Below, in pieces: positions 1-7,361 of a stretch of 11,027 nucleotides of DNA (positions are counted from its first letter, which is position 1; the number at the start of each line of letters is the position of its first letter). Source of the stretch: Thalassiosira profunda (lineage: Eukaryota > Bacillariophyta > Thalassiosirophyceae > Thalassiosirales > Thalassiosiraceae); the NCBI GenBank assembly GCA_036939355.1, contig JALLAP010003464.1:1-11027 (forward strand), written 5' to 3'. The translations under genes and the position numbers were made by a program. The notes below the pieces were generated by a model. That model worked only from the letters and a program-made list of their open reading frames with translations. It was not told the DNA's origin and did no database searches.

Positions 1-1107
1 GTGGGGTACATTCGCTTGGGCGACGACATGAGCGAGAACGGGCTGGCGTTCCTGTCGAGCAATGCGTGCGCGGCATTTTTGTCGTCGGTTGGGACCAGCA
101 GCCGACGGGCGAGCACGTCGACGAGCAAGCCGGCCCTTCCGCCGGCGTCCAAGCAAAGCTCAAAGAGGGGCAGCGAGAAGTCGGCGTCGTCGGCTGGGCC
201 ACGATCGAAGGCAAATTCCTTTCGCCGTCAGCCGCCAACATCTCAACAATACGAGTCGGAGGACGAATCTTCGGACGAGGAATCGGTCGAGGAGGCGCCA
301 AAGGTCACGGACGTGCTGAAGCAGCTCCAGAATGAAACGAACATGAAGTGGAAGGACAAGGCGGAATTGCTTTCGCATTTGGGCAAGGGCGCTTCCCGAC
401 CAGACGGCCGGCACTCGCGGACGGGAGCACTCAACGTCATCCAGGACACCCTGGGCACAAAGAATGTGAATGTGCACGTGCTCCGGAGCTCGCTCATTGC
501 CGCGGGCATGATCGGAGTGTCGATGGGGGGCGAGCTGGTGACGCAAATCTCGTGGAAGACGATCATGATCGAGACGCTGAAGCTGCTCAAGAGCAAGCAG
601 TGCGGCTCCGTCGCAAAAACGGTGCTGGCCCAGCTGCACGGACGGTGCTTCACGCTGGCCAACTCGATGGAGTGCATCTCTCACGTGCTCGGGGTGGGAC
701 TGGCGGTGACGGCGAGCAAGGGACGCAAATCGAGGGTGTCGCTCGTGATGGAATCGCCCAAGCCGCGCAGGACGTCGGCGAGCAGCGGGACCAACATCGA
801 GGTCATCGAGTGGCTCGCCGAGACGACCGAGCGGGAGCGCGCCCTGGAGGTCATCGAGCCCATGCTCGACCGGAGCGGCCTGAGCATGCTCATCAACCTC
901 TTCTTCAGCCACGTGGACCACCGGGATCAGCGCTGCCGGAAGAACGTCTATGATGGCCTGATGCACTGCGCGCTGTACGGCGTCCAGCGGCTGGAGTTGG
1001 ACCTGACCCGCGTGATGCGCATGTTCTCCGGCCTGAAGGAGACGAATCCCAGGGCGTGGAACACGATCTTTCAAGGGGTCAAGGTTGTGCTCGATGAGGA
1101 GAGGTGA
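1..1107 (+). CDS. TOG/HEAT-like repeat protein, 3' part (5' end outside window)
   Basis: An open frame enters from the left edge and stops at TGA 1105-1107, giving 368 visible residues. The GTG at base 1 is only the window edge, so this is a C-terminal fragment. Residues about 30-100 are a Ser/Lys/Arg-rich linker ending in an acidic Ser/Glu stretch. Residues about 103-368 look like stacked amphipathic helices. They begin with a helix containing MKWKDKAELL, like the Trp-bearing first helix of TOG domains, followed by NVNVHVLRSSL, like the N-x-x-V/V intra-HEAT pattern. TOG domains of the XMAP215, CLASP and crescerin families bind tubulin, so a microtubule role is inferred. The segment between the helices (about 235-262) is a basic, Ser-rich insert. 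Another HEAT/ARM protein is possible. The stop codon lies inside a strong splice-donor consensus (AG|GTGAGA), so the true C-terminus may differ slightly. The gene converges on the CXC gene. Confidence 0.6.
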   Translation: MGYIRLGDDMSENGLAFLSSNACAAFLSSVGTSSRRASTSTSKPALPPASKQSSKRGSEKSASSAGPRSKANSFRRQPPTSQQYESEDESSDEESVEEAPKVTDVLKQLQNETNMKWKDKAELLSHLGKGASRPDGRHSRTGALNVIQDTLGTKNVNVHVLRSSLIAAGMIGVSMGGELVTQISWKTIMIETLKLLKSKQCGSVAKTVLAQLHGRCFTLANSMECISHVLGVGLAVTASKGRKSRVSLVMESPKPRRTSASSGTNIEVIEWLAETTERERALEVIEPMLDRSGLSMLINLFFSHVDHRDQRCRKNVYDGLMHCALYGVQRLELDLTRVMRMFSGLKETNPRAWNTIFQGVKVVLDEER

Positions 1108-1110
1108 GAT

Positions 1111-1126
1111 GGGTGGGTGGGTGGGG
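1111..1126 (+). other. Predicted G-quadruplex, (GGGT)3GGGG
   Basis: Four G-runs (1111-1113, 1115-1117, 1119-1121, 1123-1126) are separated by single T loops, the pattern known to form very stable parallel G-quadruplexes. It begins 4 nt after the TGA of the TOG-like gene on its sense strand, so it would be in the 3' UTR. If the alternative donor at 1104 is used, it would lie in an intron. A role in 3'-end formation between the convergent genes is inference. Confidence 0.7.
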
Positions 1127-1277
1127 AGGACATCAGAAGTACCTGGAGCTGTGGAATTGGATTTGACAGCCCGAGATTGAGTAGAGATCGCATTACTAGT
1201 TAACAAGCGATGCACCTCCTCAAAAGACCTCTTGTCTTATTCAATGAATTCTATTAGTTGTTGATGTATGTTCACAA

Positions 1278-1292
1278 GGATTGTTACAATCC
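1278..1292. repeat. Short inverted repeat between convergent genes
   Basis: Two 7-bp arms, GGATTGT and ACAATCC, are separated by a single T. It lies in the 233-bp gap between the stop codons of the TOG-like gene and the CXC gene. No canonical AATAAA was seen here for either gene. It is too short to be sure it is more than chance. Confidence 0.35.
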
Positions 1293-1340
1293 TGACATCA
1301 CTTCACACTTCACTACAAAAACACATTTAGTTCTTCTTCC

Positions 1341-4300
1341 TCAGCGGCGTCCCTCAATCACCATGGAAACCACAGAATGGAGCGTCTTGCTAACGACTGC
1401 TGCGCAGAAAAGATCGTCCTTGGAGAGATATCCGAGCACCTTCTCGGCCATTCCTTTTGGCAGCTCCTCGACATCGGGCCCAAAGTACCGGGCTGTGGGA
1501 CCAAAGTCCCGAGGCGGGGGCTCCCTCCTACGAACAGAGAGGGGCCGGTGGGGGGCTGGTTGGCGGTTGTACCTTGCCGGGGGCGCGCTCATGGGCGCTA
1601 TACCCGGACGCATTGGCGCAAACGGAGATTGCTGCATCATTCCAGGCACCGGGTAGCCCGGAGGCGGAGGCCGTCCGTGAGGACTTCCAACGTACCCGCC
1701 CACTGGAGACATTAGCATTCCTCCGGCGTAAGGACCTGGCGGCCCTCTGGTGGGATCGTGGACGATTGGCGATTGCTTGGCAAACGACAAGCCCGAGCTC
1801 CGCATCCCCACCTTCGTCTCCGACATGCTTCCCTTCCACCCGGGGCCCTTCCACACCTCTTGCGCACCCTGCATGGCCGCCTCGGCACCCTTGTGATCCT
1901 TAATCTTCCTACGACGATCAATCAGGGCCTGGCTCCCCACGAAGTTTTTGCAGTTCGCGCACTTGCACTTGGCACCGCAAACGATGCCGCCCTGGAAGCA
2001 CTCGCAGTACTTCTTCAGGCAGCCGGACTTCTTACAGCGGCAGCCTGTGGCATGGCTTTTGTTCTGGCTCAGCTTTTGCTTGAAGGCGTTGGGATTCTTC
2101 GCCTTCGTGTCGACGATGGCCTTTTGGCGAATCGACTCGTAGGCCGGGGTGTTCTGGCAGTTGGTGCACTTGCACCCATTGCAGTAGCGCTCGGCAGAGA
2201 AGCAGTCGCAGTAGAGTTTCAGGCACTTGCTCTTTTTGCAGTTGCAGGGCGGTGGGAGGGCAGGTTCGGCGTTATCGGCGTTCTCCTTCCCACCACCCTG
2301 GCGCGCGGCTGAAGCAGCAGCGGAGAGGGCCTTGGAGGGCTGCGGCGTCTTGTACGCGGAGGGAGGACCTCCGCGATGGTTTGGCGTGGGCGCGTACCCA
2401 CCGGCAGCGTTCGCAGGATACTGATACTGCAAGCCTGGCGTCATCGGGGGCGCCTCCACCGGACTCCCACGCAAGACGCTGTTGATGCCCTCGATGCCCC
2501 GGCGGGCCTCGCTGCTTTCCATCCCAGGCTGTCCAATCTTAATGCGCATCCCCGTATTGGCAGAGGGCGTCTGCCACGCGCGCCTTGGACCTGACTTCGC
2601 TCCGGCCTCGCCCTCTTGACCACGCGGAGCTCTGGGTCCTTGCGCATCAGCATTGTCGTCGCCGCTTCCGTCCCTCCTATGGATGGGCGACCCTCGAATT
2701 GTGATTCCGCCACTCGTCGGGCTCAGGACGCTTGTGAACGCCGGTCTGCTGTCATCAGGGCTGCCCTCGTAATGCGGACCGCTCGAACAGCTAATTCTGT
2801 TGCTGTTGCCACTGTCTCCACTGACGTTGACACTGCTCCCACTCTCCTGTCGAGGCTCCGGAGCCGGAGTCTCGCCGTCGTCGAACGACGCAAACGCCTG
2901 CATGTGGCTCGGGCTCCATGATTCGGCGGGGAAGATCTCGGTGGCGCTCCCTCCCATCGACATCGAAGGCGTCGGATGGAGCTCGTGGACGTTGAACTGC
3001 ATCGAGTGCGGCGTCGAGGCGTTAGGAGGAGTGTTCCGGCGGCGGGAGNTGGAGCTCGTGGACGTTGAACTGCATCGAGTGCGGCGTCGAGGCGTTAGGA
3101 GGAGTGTTCCGGCGGCGGGAGGCGGCCGTCGAGCCTCGTTGCGGCGTGGCATCAGACTCCCTTGGCGGAGACGCCCACGTCCCCATCGATTGAATCATCG
3201 ATGCTCCATCGCGCTTCTTCTTGCTCGACGGCGGCGACATGGGTCCAACCGTATCGTCGTACGACATCTCGGCCGTTTCCATGGTGGCATCAGCGGAGCG
3301 CTTGGGACTCCGACGCTTGCCCCCGGGGGTGCGCGATCCAATGGGCGAGGGCTGCTCGGGGTAGTGCGGCGGATGCTGGTATCCTCCTTGGGCGGGATAC
3401 CCGTAGTACCCCGGAGGCTGCTGCTGGCCCTGCGACGACCACTGCGGCGGATAACCCGAAGGCGGCTGCTGGTACCTAGAAGGGCTGGGATACCCAGGAG
3501 GCTGCTGGCCGCCCGGTGGGTAGGGATAGTACGACGACGGAGGATGGTAGCCCGGATACCCCGGAGGCTGCGGCTCGTGCGACGAATCGCGCGCCCGCTT
3601 CGACGGGCTCGCCATGCCCTCCGCGGCCTTGCGGTGCTGGCTGTCCCTCGGCGACGTGTCAGGGCTGTCCTCGAACGAGAGCTGGAGGGCCGCGTGGATG
3701 TCCTCGTTGGAATCGTAGCCAATGCCCTTGGCGAGGGTGAGGGGCGGGAAGTCGTGCGATGCGCCGTCTGCCTGTGCCAGTGGGCCGCCAGAGNATGCCC
3801 TTGGCGAGGGTGAGGGGCGGGAAGTCGTGCGATGCGCCGTCTGCCTGTGCCAGTGGGCCGCCAGAGGCCATGGCGTTCGTTTGCTTCGAGGCCTGTGTTT
3901 AAGAGTCCGAGTGGAGAAAAGGTGAGTCTCGAGTTTCGAGTTTGCAAAAAAATAGACACACACAAGATTTGAGCACTCGTACGTACCGGCATTTTCGCCG
4001 GCGCCGACTGCTGTTGCTGTGGCAGCGCCTCGTCTCGCTCTCCTCCTTCCTCCTCTCCCTCGTCGTGCGACTCGCCGTTCTTCCGCGGCACGTGCACGAC
4101 GCGCCCTTGATAGCGTCCCTTCTGCGTCGTCGACACGGCCATCCTCTCGCCCTCTGCCGTGTGCGGCGTGTATATTGTCGGAGGACCCGACGTCTCGAAC
4201 GATTCGCTCTCCAATGGATGGGCCCGCTCGAGGCCCGGAGTCACCTTGGGATGTTCGTCTAGCGAAGTCGATTCTGTAACTGCATGGCCCAGATCCACAT

Positions 4301-5055
4301 CCTCGTTTCTCGGTCGAGGTCTCGTGCGCAACGACGTCGGAGGGGGCGAGAACATGTCCATCATGGGATCCTCCTCGCTGCTCCCCGATGAGGCCTGCAA
4401 GAGGGACTTGCCCTCGTGCTTCTTCTTTCTCCGGACCGGTACCGCTGCCCCGAAGGTCTCCCGGCGGGTCGTCTTGGTGACGACGGGCGGGGCAAAGGCT
4501 GCTCTGTGAATGGAACTGGCCTCCGCTGCGGATGCTGCTGATTCTGCCTCCTTCACAGCAGGTGAGGCCGGTGGCTTGGCATCTCCTTCTATCGGTGGTA
4601 TCGGTCCCGAGGTCGTATCATCTCCCGGTTCTGAGGGAGATGCGGGTCGTATTTGGACCTCGACTTGTACCGGAGAGGGCGTTTTGTTGGCCCTGGCNCG
4701 GTTCTGAGGGAGATGCGGGTCGTATTTGGACCTCGACTTGTACCGGAGAGGGCGTTTTGTTGGCCCTGGCCGATGTCGGAGGCTCAAACGCCTGGGCTGG
4801 ATCGGCCGATGACGATGGCTCGCCACCGGCATGTTCGTCGGCGCTAGCGCTGGCTGCAAGCCGGTCAAGGCCACCGATAGCTTGATCGGCGTCGGCCGCT
4901 GGACCAGACGATGCATCGGCAGCATCGGCCGCCGGGGCCATCGGTCCTGACGGCTCATGGCTAAGGCCGCTTCCGCCGGCAGAGGTATCTCCATCGCCGT
5001 CGCCCTCCTCCTTGGGCGGCCGCTTCGGCAGGCGCCGCGTCTCTCGCGACGGCAT
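1341..5055 (-). CDS. LIN54/TSO1-type CXC (CRC) DNA-binding protein with C-terminal F-box-like motif; two exons, broken by three assembly gaps
   Basis: Exons are complement 5055-3987 and 3892-1341. After removing one copy of each 72-bp duplication plus its N (73 nt at each of three sites), the frame is continuous: 1,133 residues and TGA at 1343-1341. The CRC domain spans residues about 833-931. It has two CXC motifs (CNCKKSKC...LYCDC; CRCKKSGC...KYCEC) joined by a linker with KNPNAFKQK, like the family's RNPxAFxPK. Tyr844 and Tyr912 match the Tyr that in human LIN54 reaches into the DNA minor groove. Relatives bind TTYGAA-like (CHR) sites in MuvB/DREAM cell-cycle repressors, so a nuclear transcription factor is expected. 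Basic clusters near residues 500 and 531 could be nuclear signals. The N-terminal half is disordered and Ala/Asp/Pro/Ser-rich; residues about 415-490 carry PPGYP repeats. Residues 1094-1127 (LPKGMAEKVLGYL, then KDDL and VVSK) fit an F-box. The start at ATG 5055 is chosen because the in-frame extension to 5076 begins with GTG just after a possible splice acceptor (AG, 5078-5077), so an upstream exon is possible. Confidence 0.85.
2977..3121. repeat. 72-bp direct duplication around N 3049 (unmerged contig overlap)
   Basis: Bases 2977-3048 and 3050-3121 are identical over 72 bp, with the single N between them. The extra 73 nt shifts the frame of the CXC gene. Collapsing to one copy joins ...SRRRNTPPNASTP... 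directly to ...FNVHELHPTPSMSM... in frame. The same architecture at two other sites shows this is an assembly artefact. Confidence 0.97.
3346..3573 (-). repeat. PPGYP-rich low-complexity tract inside the CXC gene
   Basis: On the minus strand this codes for a Pro/Gly/Tyr/Gln tract (residues about 415-490 of the joined protein) with repeated PPGYP, PPSGYPP and PPGYYGYP units. At DNA level, near-copies of GGATACCC-GGAGGCTGC (plus strand) recur near 3408, 3488 and 3554, so it behaves like a degenerate minisatellite. Tyr/Gln/Pro-rich tracts of this type are common in proteins that form condensates; that role is inference here. Confidence 0.75.
3722..3866. repeat. 72-bp direct duplication around N 3794 (unmerged contig overlap)
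   Basis: Bases 3722-3793 and 3795-3866 are identical over 72 bp, with the N between. Collapsing gives MASGGPLAQADGA running on into LAKGIGYDSNED in frame, just downstream of the intron acceptor of the CXC gene. Left as is, it produces spurious frameshifted ORFs with the same peptide in two frames. Confidence 0.97.
3893..3986 (-). other. Intron of the CXC gene (94 nt, phase 0)
   Basis: On the minus strand the donor is CCG|GTACGT and the acceptor is CACAG|GCC. The intron separates ...PAKMP from ASKQTNAMASGG... A second GTAC donor lies 4 nt downstream because GTAC is repeated, but using it would shift the frame. The intron holds in-frame stop codons in the exon-1 frame and a T-rich stretch, and its length matches the other introns in the window. 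Confidence 0.85.
4626..4770. repeat. 72-bp direct duplication around N 4698 (unmerged contig overlap)
   Basis: Bases 4626-4697 and 4699-4770 are identical over 72 bp, with the N between. Collapsing joins ...FEPPTSARANKTPSPV... to ...RPASPSEPGDDTTSGP... in one frame and connects the N-terminus of the CXC protein (ATG 5055) to the rest of exon 1. Confidence 0.97.
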
Positions 5056-5249
5056 ACTGCACTCGTCGCAGTCCACCTATGGATGAGCAGGCTTGTGTCT
5101 AATAAGCAGCCATCGTGTCGCCCTCTCTCAACTATGCTATTGACTGCCTTCGTACACCATCACCACTTTCGATGCGGCCTCGAATTGTGAGCGCTGCATC
5201 CAACGCAGACTCTTCCCGCCGAGCGACAGTCGATTCCTCCGACAAGACA

Positions 5250-5345
5250 GGCACAGAGTTCAATTCAATCGAAACCCTGCCGGCGGCTCTCCCTTGTTGA
5301 CGGCTCTTGTTGGTGGCCCAAAGGGAGGGGGCACAGAGTTCAATT
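5250..5345. repeat. 16-bp direct repeat, copies exactly 80 bp apart
   Basis: GGCACAGAGTTCAATT occurs at 5250-5265 and 5330-5345. Both copies end in CAATT but the flanks differ, so this is not a longer duplication. It lies about 200-290 bp upstream of the CXC gene start and could be a paired binding site. No known element is recognised. Confidence 0.6.
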
Positions 5346-5569
5346 GACCCCAATTTCAAACGAGGGCGATGCTTTCCGAGCGTCCCACAGCAGCCAAAGC
5401 AAGCGGCCCCGCGAGGTAGTTTGCCTTGGTTTAGCTTGCTTTGCCCATCACCGCAAATTCGGCCAGGCAAGTGACCGATGGGAGGGAAACGCGAGAAAGC
5501 CGCCAGGGTGCACGAAAGCACCGCCATCGATGGGTACGGAGGAATTGTATTGAGAGATGATACTTTTAA

Positions 5570-5585
5570 TTCAAATGCATTCAAA
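5570..5585. promoter_or_regulatory. Paired CHR-like TTCAAA elements
   Basis: TTCAAA (TTTGAA on the other strand) occurs at 5570-5575 and again at 5580-5585, 10 bp apart, one helical turn. Further copies lie at 5355-5360, 5628-5633 and 6261-6266. TTYGAA is the cell-cycle homology region bound by the CXC domain of LIN54 in animals. Whether it acts here is inference. Confidence 0.35.
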
Positions 5586-5662
5586 CTTTATGTTGACCTA
5601 CGGTTATGAAGGTTATTTATGCACCCATTCAAAGCCGGATTTCGCGTCGGGGCGGACGAAAA

Positions 5663-5672
5663 TGGCGCGAAA
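5663..5672 (-). promoter_or_regulatory. Consensus E2F/DP-type site
   Basis: The minus strand reads TTTCGCGCCA, matching the E2F consensus TTTSSCGC exactly. Near-matches with one mismatch lie at 5640-5647 (TTTCGCGT) and 5764-5771 (ATTGGCGC). The site is about 600 bp upstream of both flanking start codons, so which gene it serves cannot be told. A chance match is possible in GC-rich DNA. Confidence 0.4.
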
Positions 5673-6285
5673 GGGTGGGCGGGAGGGTTGACGCCCTCCG
5701 TTGGGAAAAAAGTGATGAGGTGCACCTCCCATTTGCAATGTATCCCAATTGCAATGGAAAAAAATTGGCGCGAGAATCTCCTTCCATCCTTATTTCCCTC
5801 ACGAAGATTCCGATGTTCTTCCTCTCGCCAGCTGGATGTCGGACGTCGCCGTCGTCCAGCCGAACAAATCGCTTGCCGCACGCACGATGCAACGCTGGGG
5901 AGGGGCTCTTCATCGACCAAAGCAGGTGGCAAACGCAGGTGTCTTTGCCGTTTTCTTTGATCAAAGTTGGAAGTTGCAGTTGACCGAGCCGCGCGGCTCT
6001 CGATCGTCATTATCCGCCGTTAATTCTTTTGAGACCACGTCGGTTGTTTGGACAGCAAGAGATTCAACGTTGTTTATGGCGCGGTGTCCTTGAAGCAATC
6101 CTTCGGAAACGAGTTCGTCGCCGCTTCGATTTGCCAATTTGCCAGCTGCAATTCGCCGCCTGCCAACTTCGCCGCCGGCGTTGCCATTGTTCGGGGCTGG
6201 TGCATCTCTCTTTGCAATCCGTTGCTTCGGGCGCGCGCATCTCCATCGCATCATAAATCGTTCAAACCCATCACTTGAACCAACC

Positions 6286-7101
6286 ATGCGGCCATCGACA
6301 TCCCTCTGGTCCGCGGCCGTCCTGGCCGCGGCCTCTCCCGCCGCGTGGGCGTTTCAGCAGGGTCGGGCGCCGGCGGTGGCGGCTCCGAGACTGCACCCTG
6401 CAACATCGTTGTCGCCCACCGCGCTCGGCTACAGCAACTGGGACGCCTTCGAGACCCGAGACTCAATGGAGCTCCTCGTCGGCGGGGCGCGGTACGAATT
6501 TGTAGAGCTGCCTGACTCGATGATGAGCACGACGCTGTGGGTGGGGAATCTCTGCGAGTTTGTCACCGACGAGATGCTCTCGGACGTTTTCCAGCAGGCC
6601 AGCAGTCTCAAGTTCGTCCCGGCGTGCGTGGCCCGGAAGCCGAATATGGAGAGCATGAAGTACGGATTCGTCACCTTTCGCAGCGAGGAGGAGAAGGAGG
6701 TGAGATTGTCTCCCATTGTGCGCCATTGCAAAAAGTGTGCATATCATGTGCTCATTGTGTTTGCTTGCAATGCATTTTTGCAGACGGCGATGAATCTCCT
6801 CCACGGGTACGAACTCCAGGGCAAGGCCATCGTCGTGGAGCCCATCAAGGACCACGAGAAGCACGGCCGCATCCGCGCGCCCCAAAAGATCGTCGACTAC
6901 GCCGTCGGGCCGATCAAGCGCCAGCGGAAGGGCGAGCTCAACACAATGCGCCGCGCCACGGCGACAATAGACGGCGACGACGGAGATCGGTACAAACACG
7001 AGCGGGAGAGGCGCCGGGCGCGTCTGGCGAGGAGGAAGGACCGGGGTCGGTACAAGAATCAGCAGAGAAAAAACTCACGTGCCACCGCGCCGTGGTGTTA
7101 G
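6286..7101 (+). CDS. Plastid-targeted RRM-domain RNA-binding protein (two exons)
   Basis: Exons are 6286-6699 and 6784-7101, giving 243 residues and stop TAG 7099-7101. The start ATG (CAACCATGCG context) begins a signal peptide whose hydrophobic core (residues about 7-20) ends in AWA^FQQGRAP. The Phe at +1 with a following basic, Ser/Thr-rich, acid-poor stretch is the bipartite plastid-targeting signature of diatoms and related algae. The RRM covers residues about 82-158, with RNP2 TLWVGNL (83-89) and RNP1 KYGFVTF (125-131). Splicing joins the RNP1 strand to the next helix (TAMNLLHGYELQGKAIVVEP) as in a normal RRM. The C-terminal 40 residues are strongly basic (ERERRRARLARRKDRGR) and could add non-specific RNA affinity. 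The likely role is RNA binding in the plastid stroma, as for chloroplast ribonucleoproteins; its RNA target is unknown. The gene converges on the transporter gene. Confidence 0.85.
   Translation: MRPSTSLWSAAVLAAASPAAWAFQQGRAPAVAAPRLHPATSLSPTALGYSNWDAFETRDSMELLVGGARYEFVELPDSMMSTTLWVGNLCEFVTDEMLSDVFQQASSLKFVPACVARKPNMESMKYGFVTFRSEEEKEVRLSPIVRHCKKCAYHVLIVFACNAFLQTAMNLLHGYELQGKAIVVEPIKDHEKHGRIRAPQKIVDYAVGPIKRQRKGELNTMRRATATIDGDDGDRYKHERERRRARLARRKDRGRYKNQQRKNSRATAPWC
6700..6783 (+). other. Intron of the RRM gene (84 nt, phase 0, stop-free)
   Basis: The donor is GAG|GTGAGA and the acceptor is TTTTTGCAG|ACG, preceded by a T-rich stretch. The length is a multiple of three and there is no stop codon in frame, so an unspliced transcript would read through and add 28 residues inside the RRM. 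Removal restores the usual RNP1-to-helix-2 spacing, which supports it being an intron. Confidence 0.85.
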
Positions 7102-7227
7102 TGTGTCGTTGTATTGGTTGGGCCGGGATGTTGGAATTGGCGCCTTGACACCAAAGGGTGAAAGGTCGTCGTGCGCCACGTGCGGCGCTGTGATCGTTAT
7201 ACAAAGGATAGGATAGAGTCATAAAAG

Positions 7228-7242
7228 TTGATTGATTGATTG
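7228..7242. repeat. (TTGA)n microsatellite
   Basis: TTGATTGATTGATTG lies in the 260-bp gap between the convergent RRM and transporter genes. Nothing else is recognised in that gap; the ATAAAA at 7221 is at best a weak polyadenylation signal for the RRM gene. Confidence 0.6.
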
Positions 7243-7361
7243 CAAAAGTCCAGGGAGTATCCTCCTTACAGGCTCTCGCATTAACCTCTACGAGATCTAC
7301 CTGACTCTCATTAAATTCGAGAGACGGCGCCGATCACACGCGCACACCCTGTTGAATAAGC

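Larger units (their letters stand above)
5077..6285. other. 1.2 kb divergent intergenic region, no supportable gene
   Basis: This lies between the 5' ends of the CXC gene (minus) and the RRM gene (plus), so it should contain both promoters and 5' UTRs. Open frames on both strands (for example minus 5132-5584 and 5588-6010) show no domain, repeat family or conserved-looking composition, and I do not call them. It holds a 16-bp direct repeat (5250/5330), a cluster of TTCAAA hexamers, one perfect E2F-type site, two TTGCAATG copies (5733, 5749) and a TTGCCA-rich stretch around 6130-6190. No tRNA was seen. An unseen 5' exon of the CXC gene could lie just upstream of 5078. Confidence 0.6.

Noticed and set aside
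160..1215. Long minus-strand ORF (351 codons) opposite the TOG-like gene
   Set aside because: It is rich in Arg, His, Leu and Pro, as expected for the antisense of a GC-rich coding region, and shows no domain. The plus frame has helical repeat patterns.
3893..3963. N-terminal extension of the CXC second exon through the intron (MCVYFF...)
   Set aside because: It lies within a well-bounded GT-AG intron, and the correct splice gives a continuous frame with exon 1.
2977..4770. Three tandem duplications inside the CXC gene as real biological repeats
   Set aside because: All three are exactly 72 bp, each has a single N at the junction, and removing them restores one reading frame. Real duplications would not share these features.
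5056..5076. In-frame N-terminal extension of the CXC protein to 5076 (MDCDECS)
   Set aside because: It begins with GTG, not ATG, and follows an AG that could be a splice acceptor. It may be part of an upstream exon, but I see no convincing exon to join.
5132..6010. ORFs of 110-150 codons on both strands of the 1.2 kb intergenic region
   Set aside because: They overlap each other in several frames, have no recognisable domain, and lie where promoters of two divergent genes are expected.
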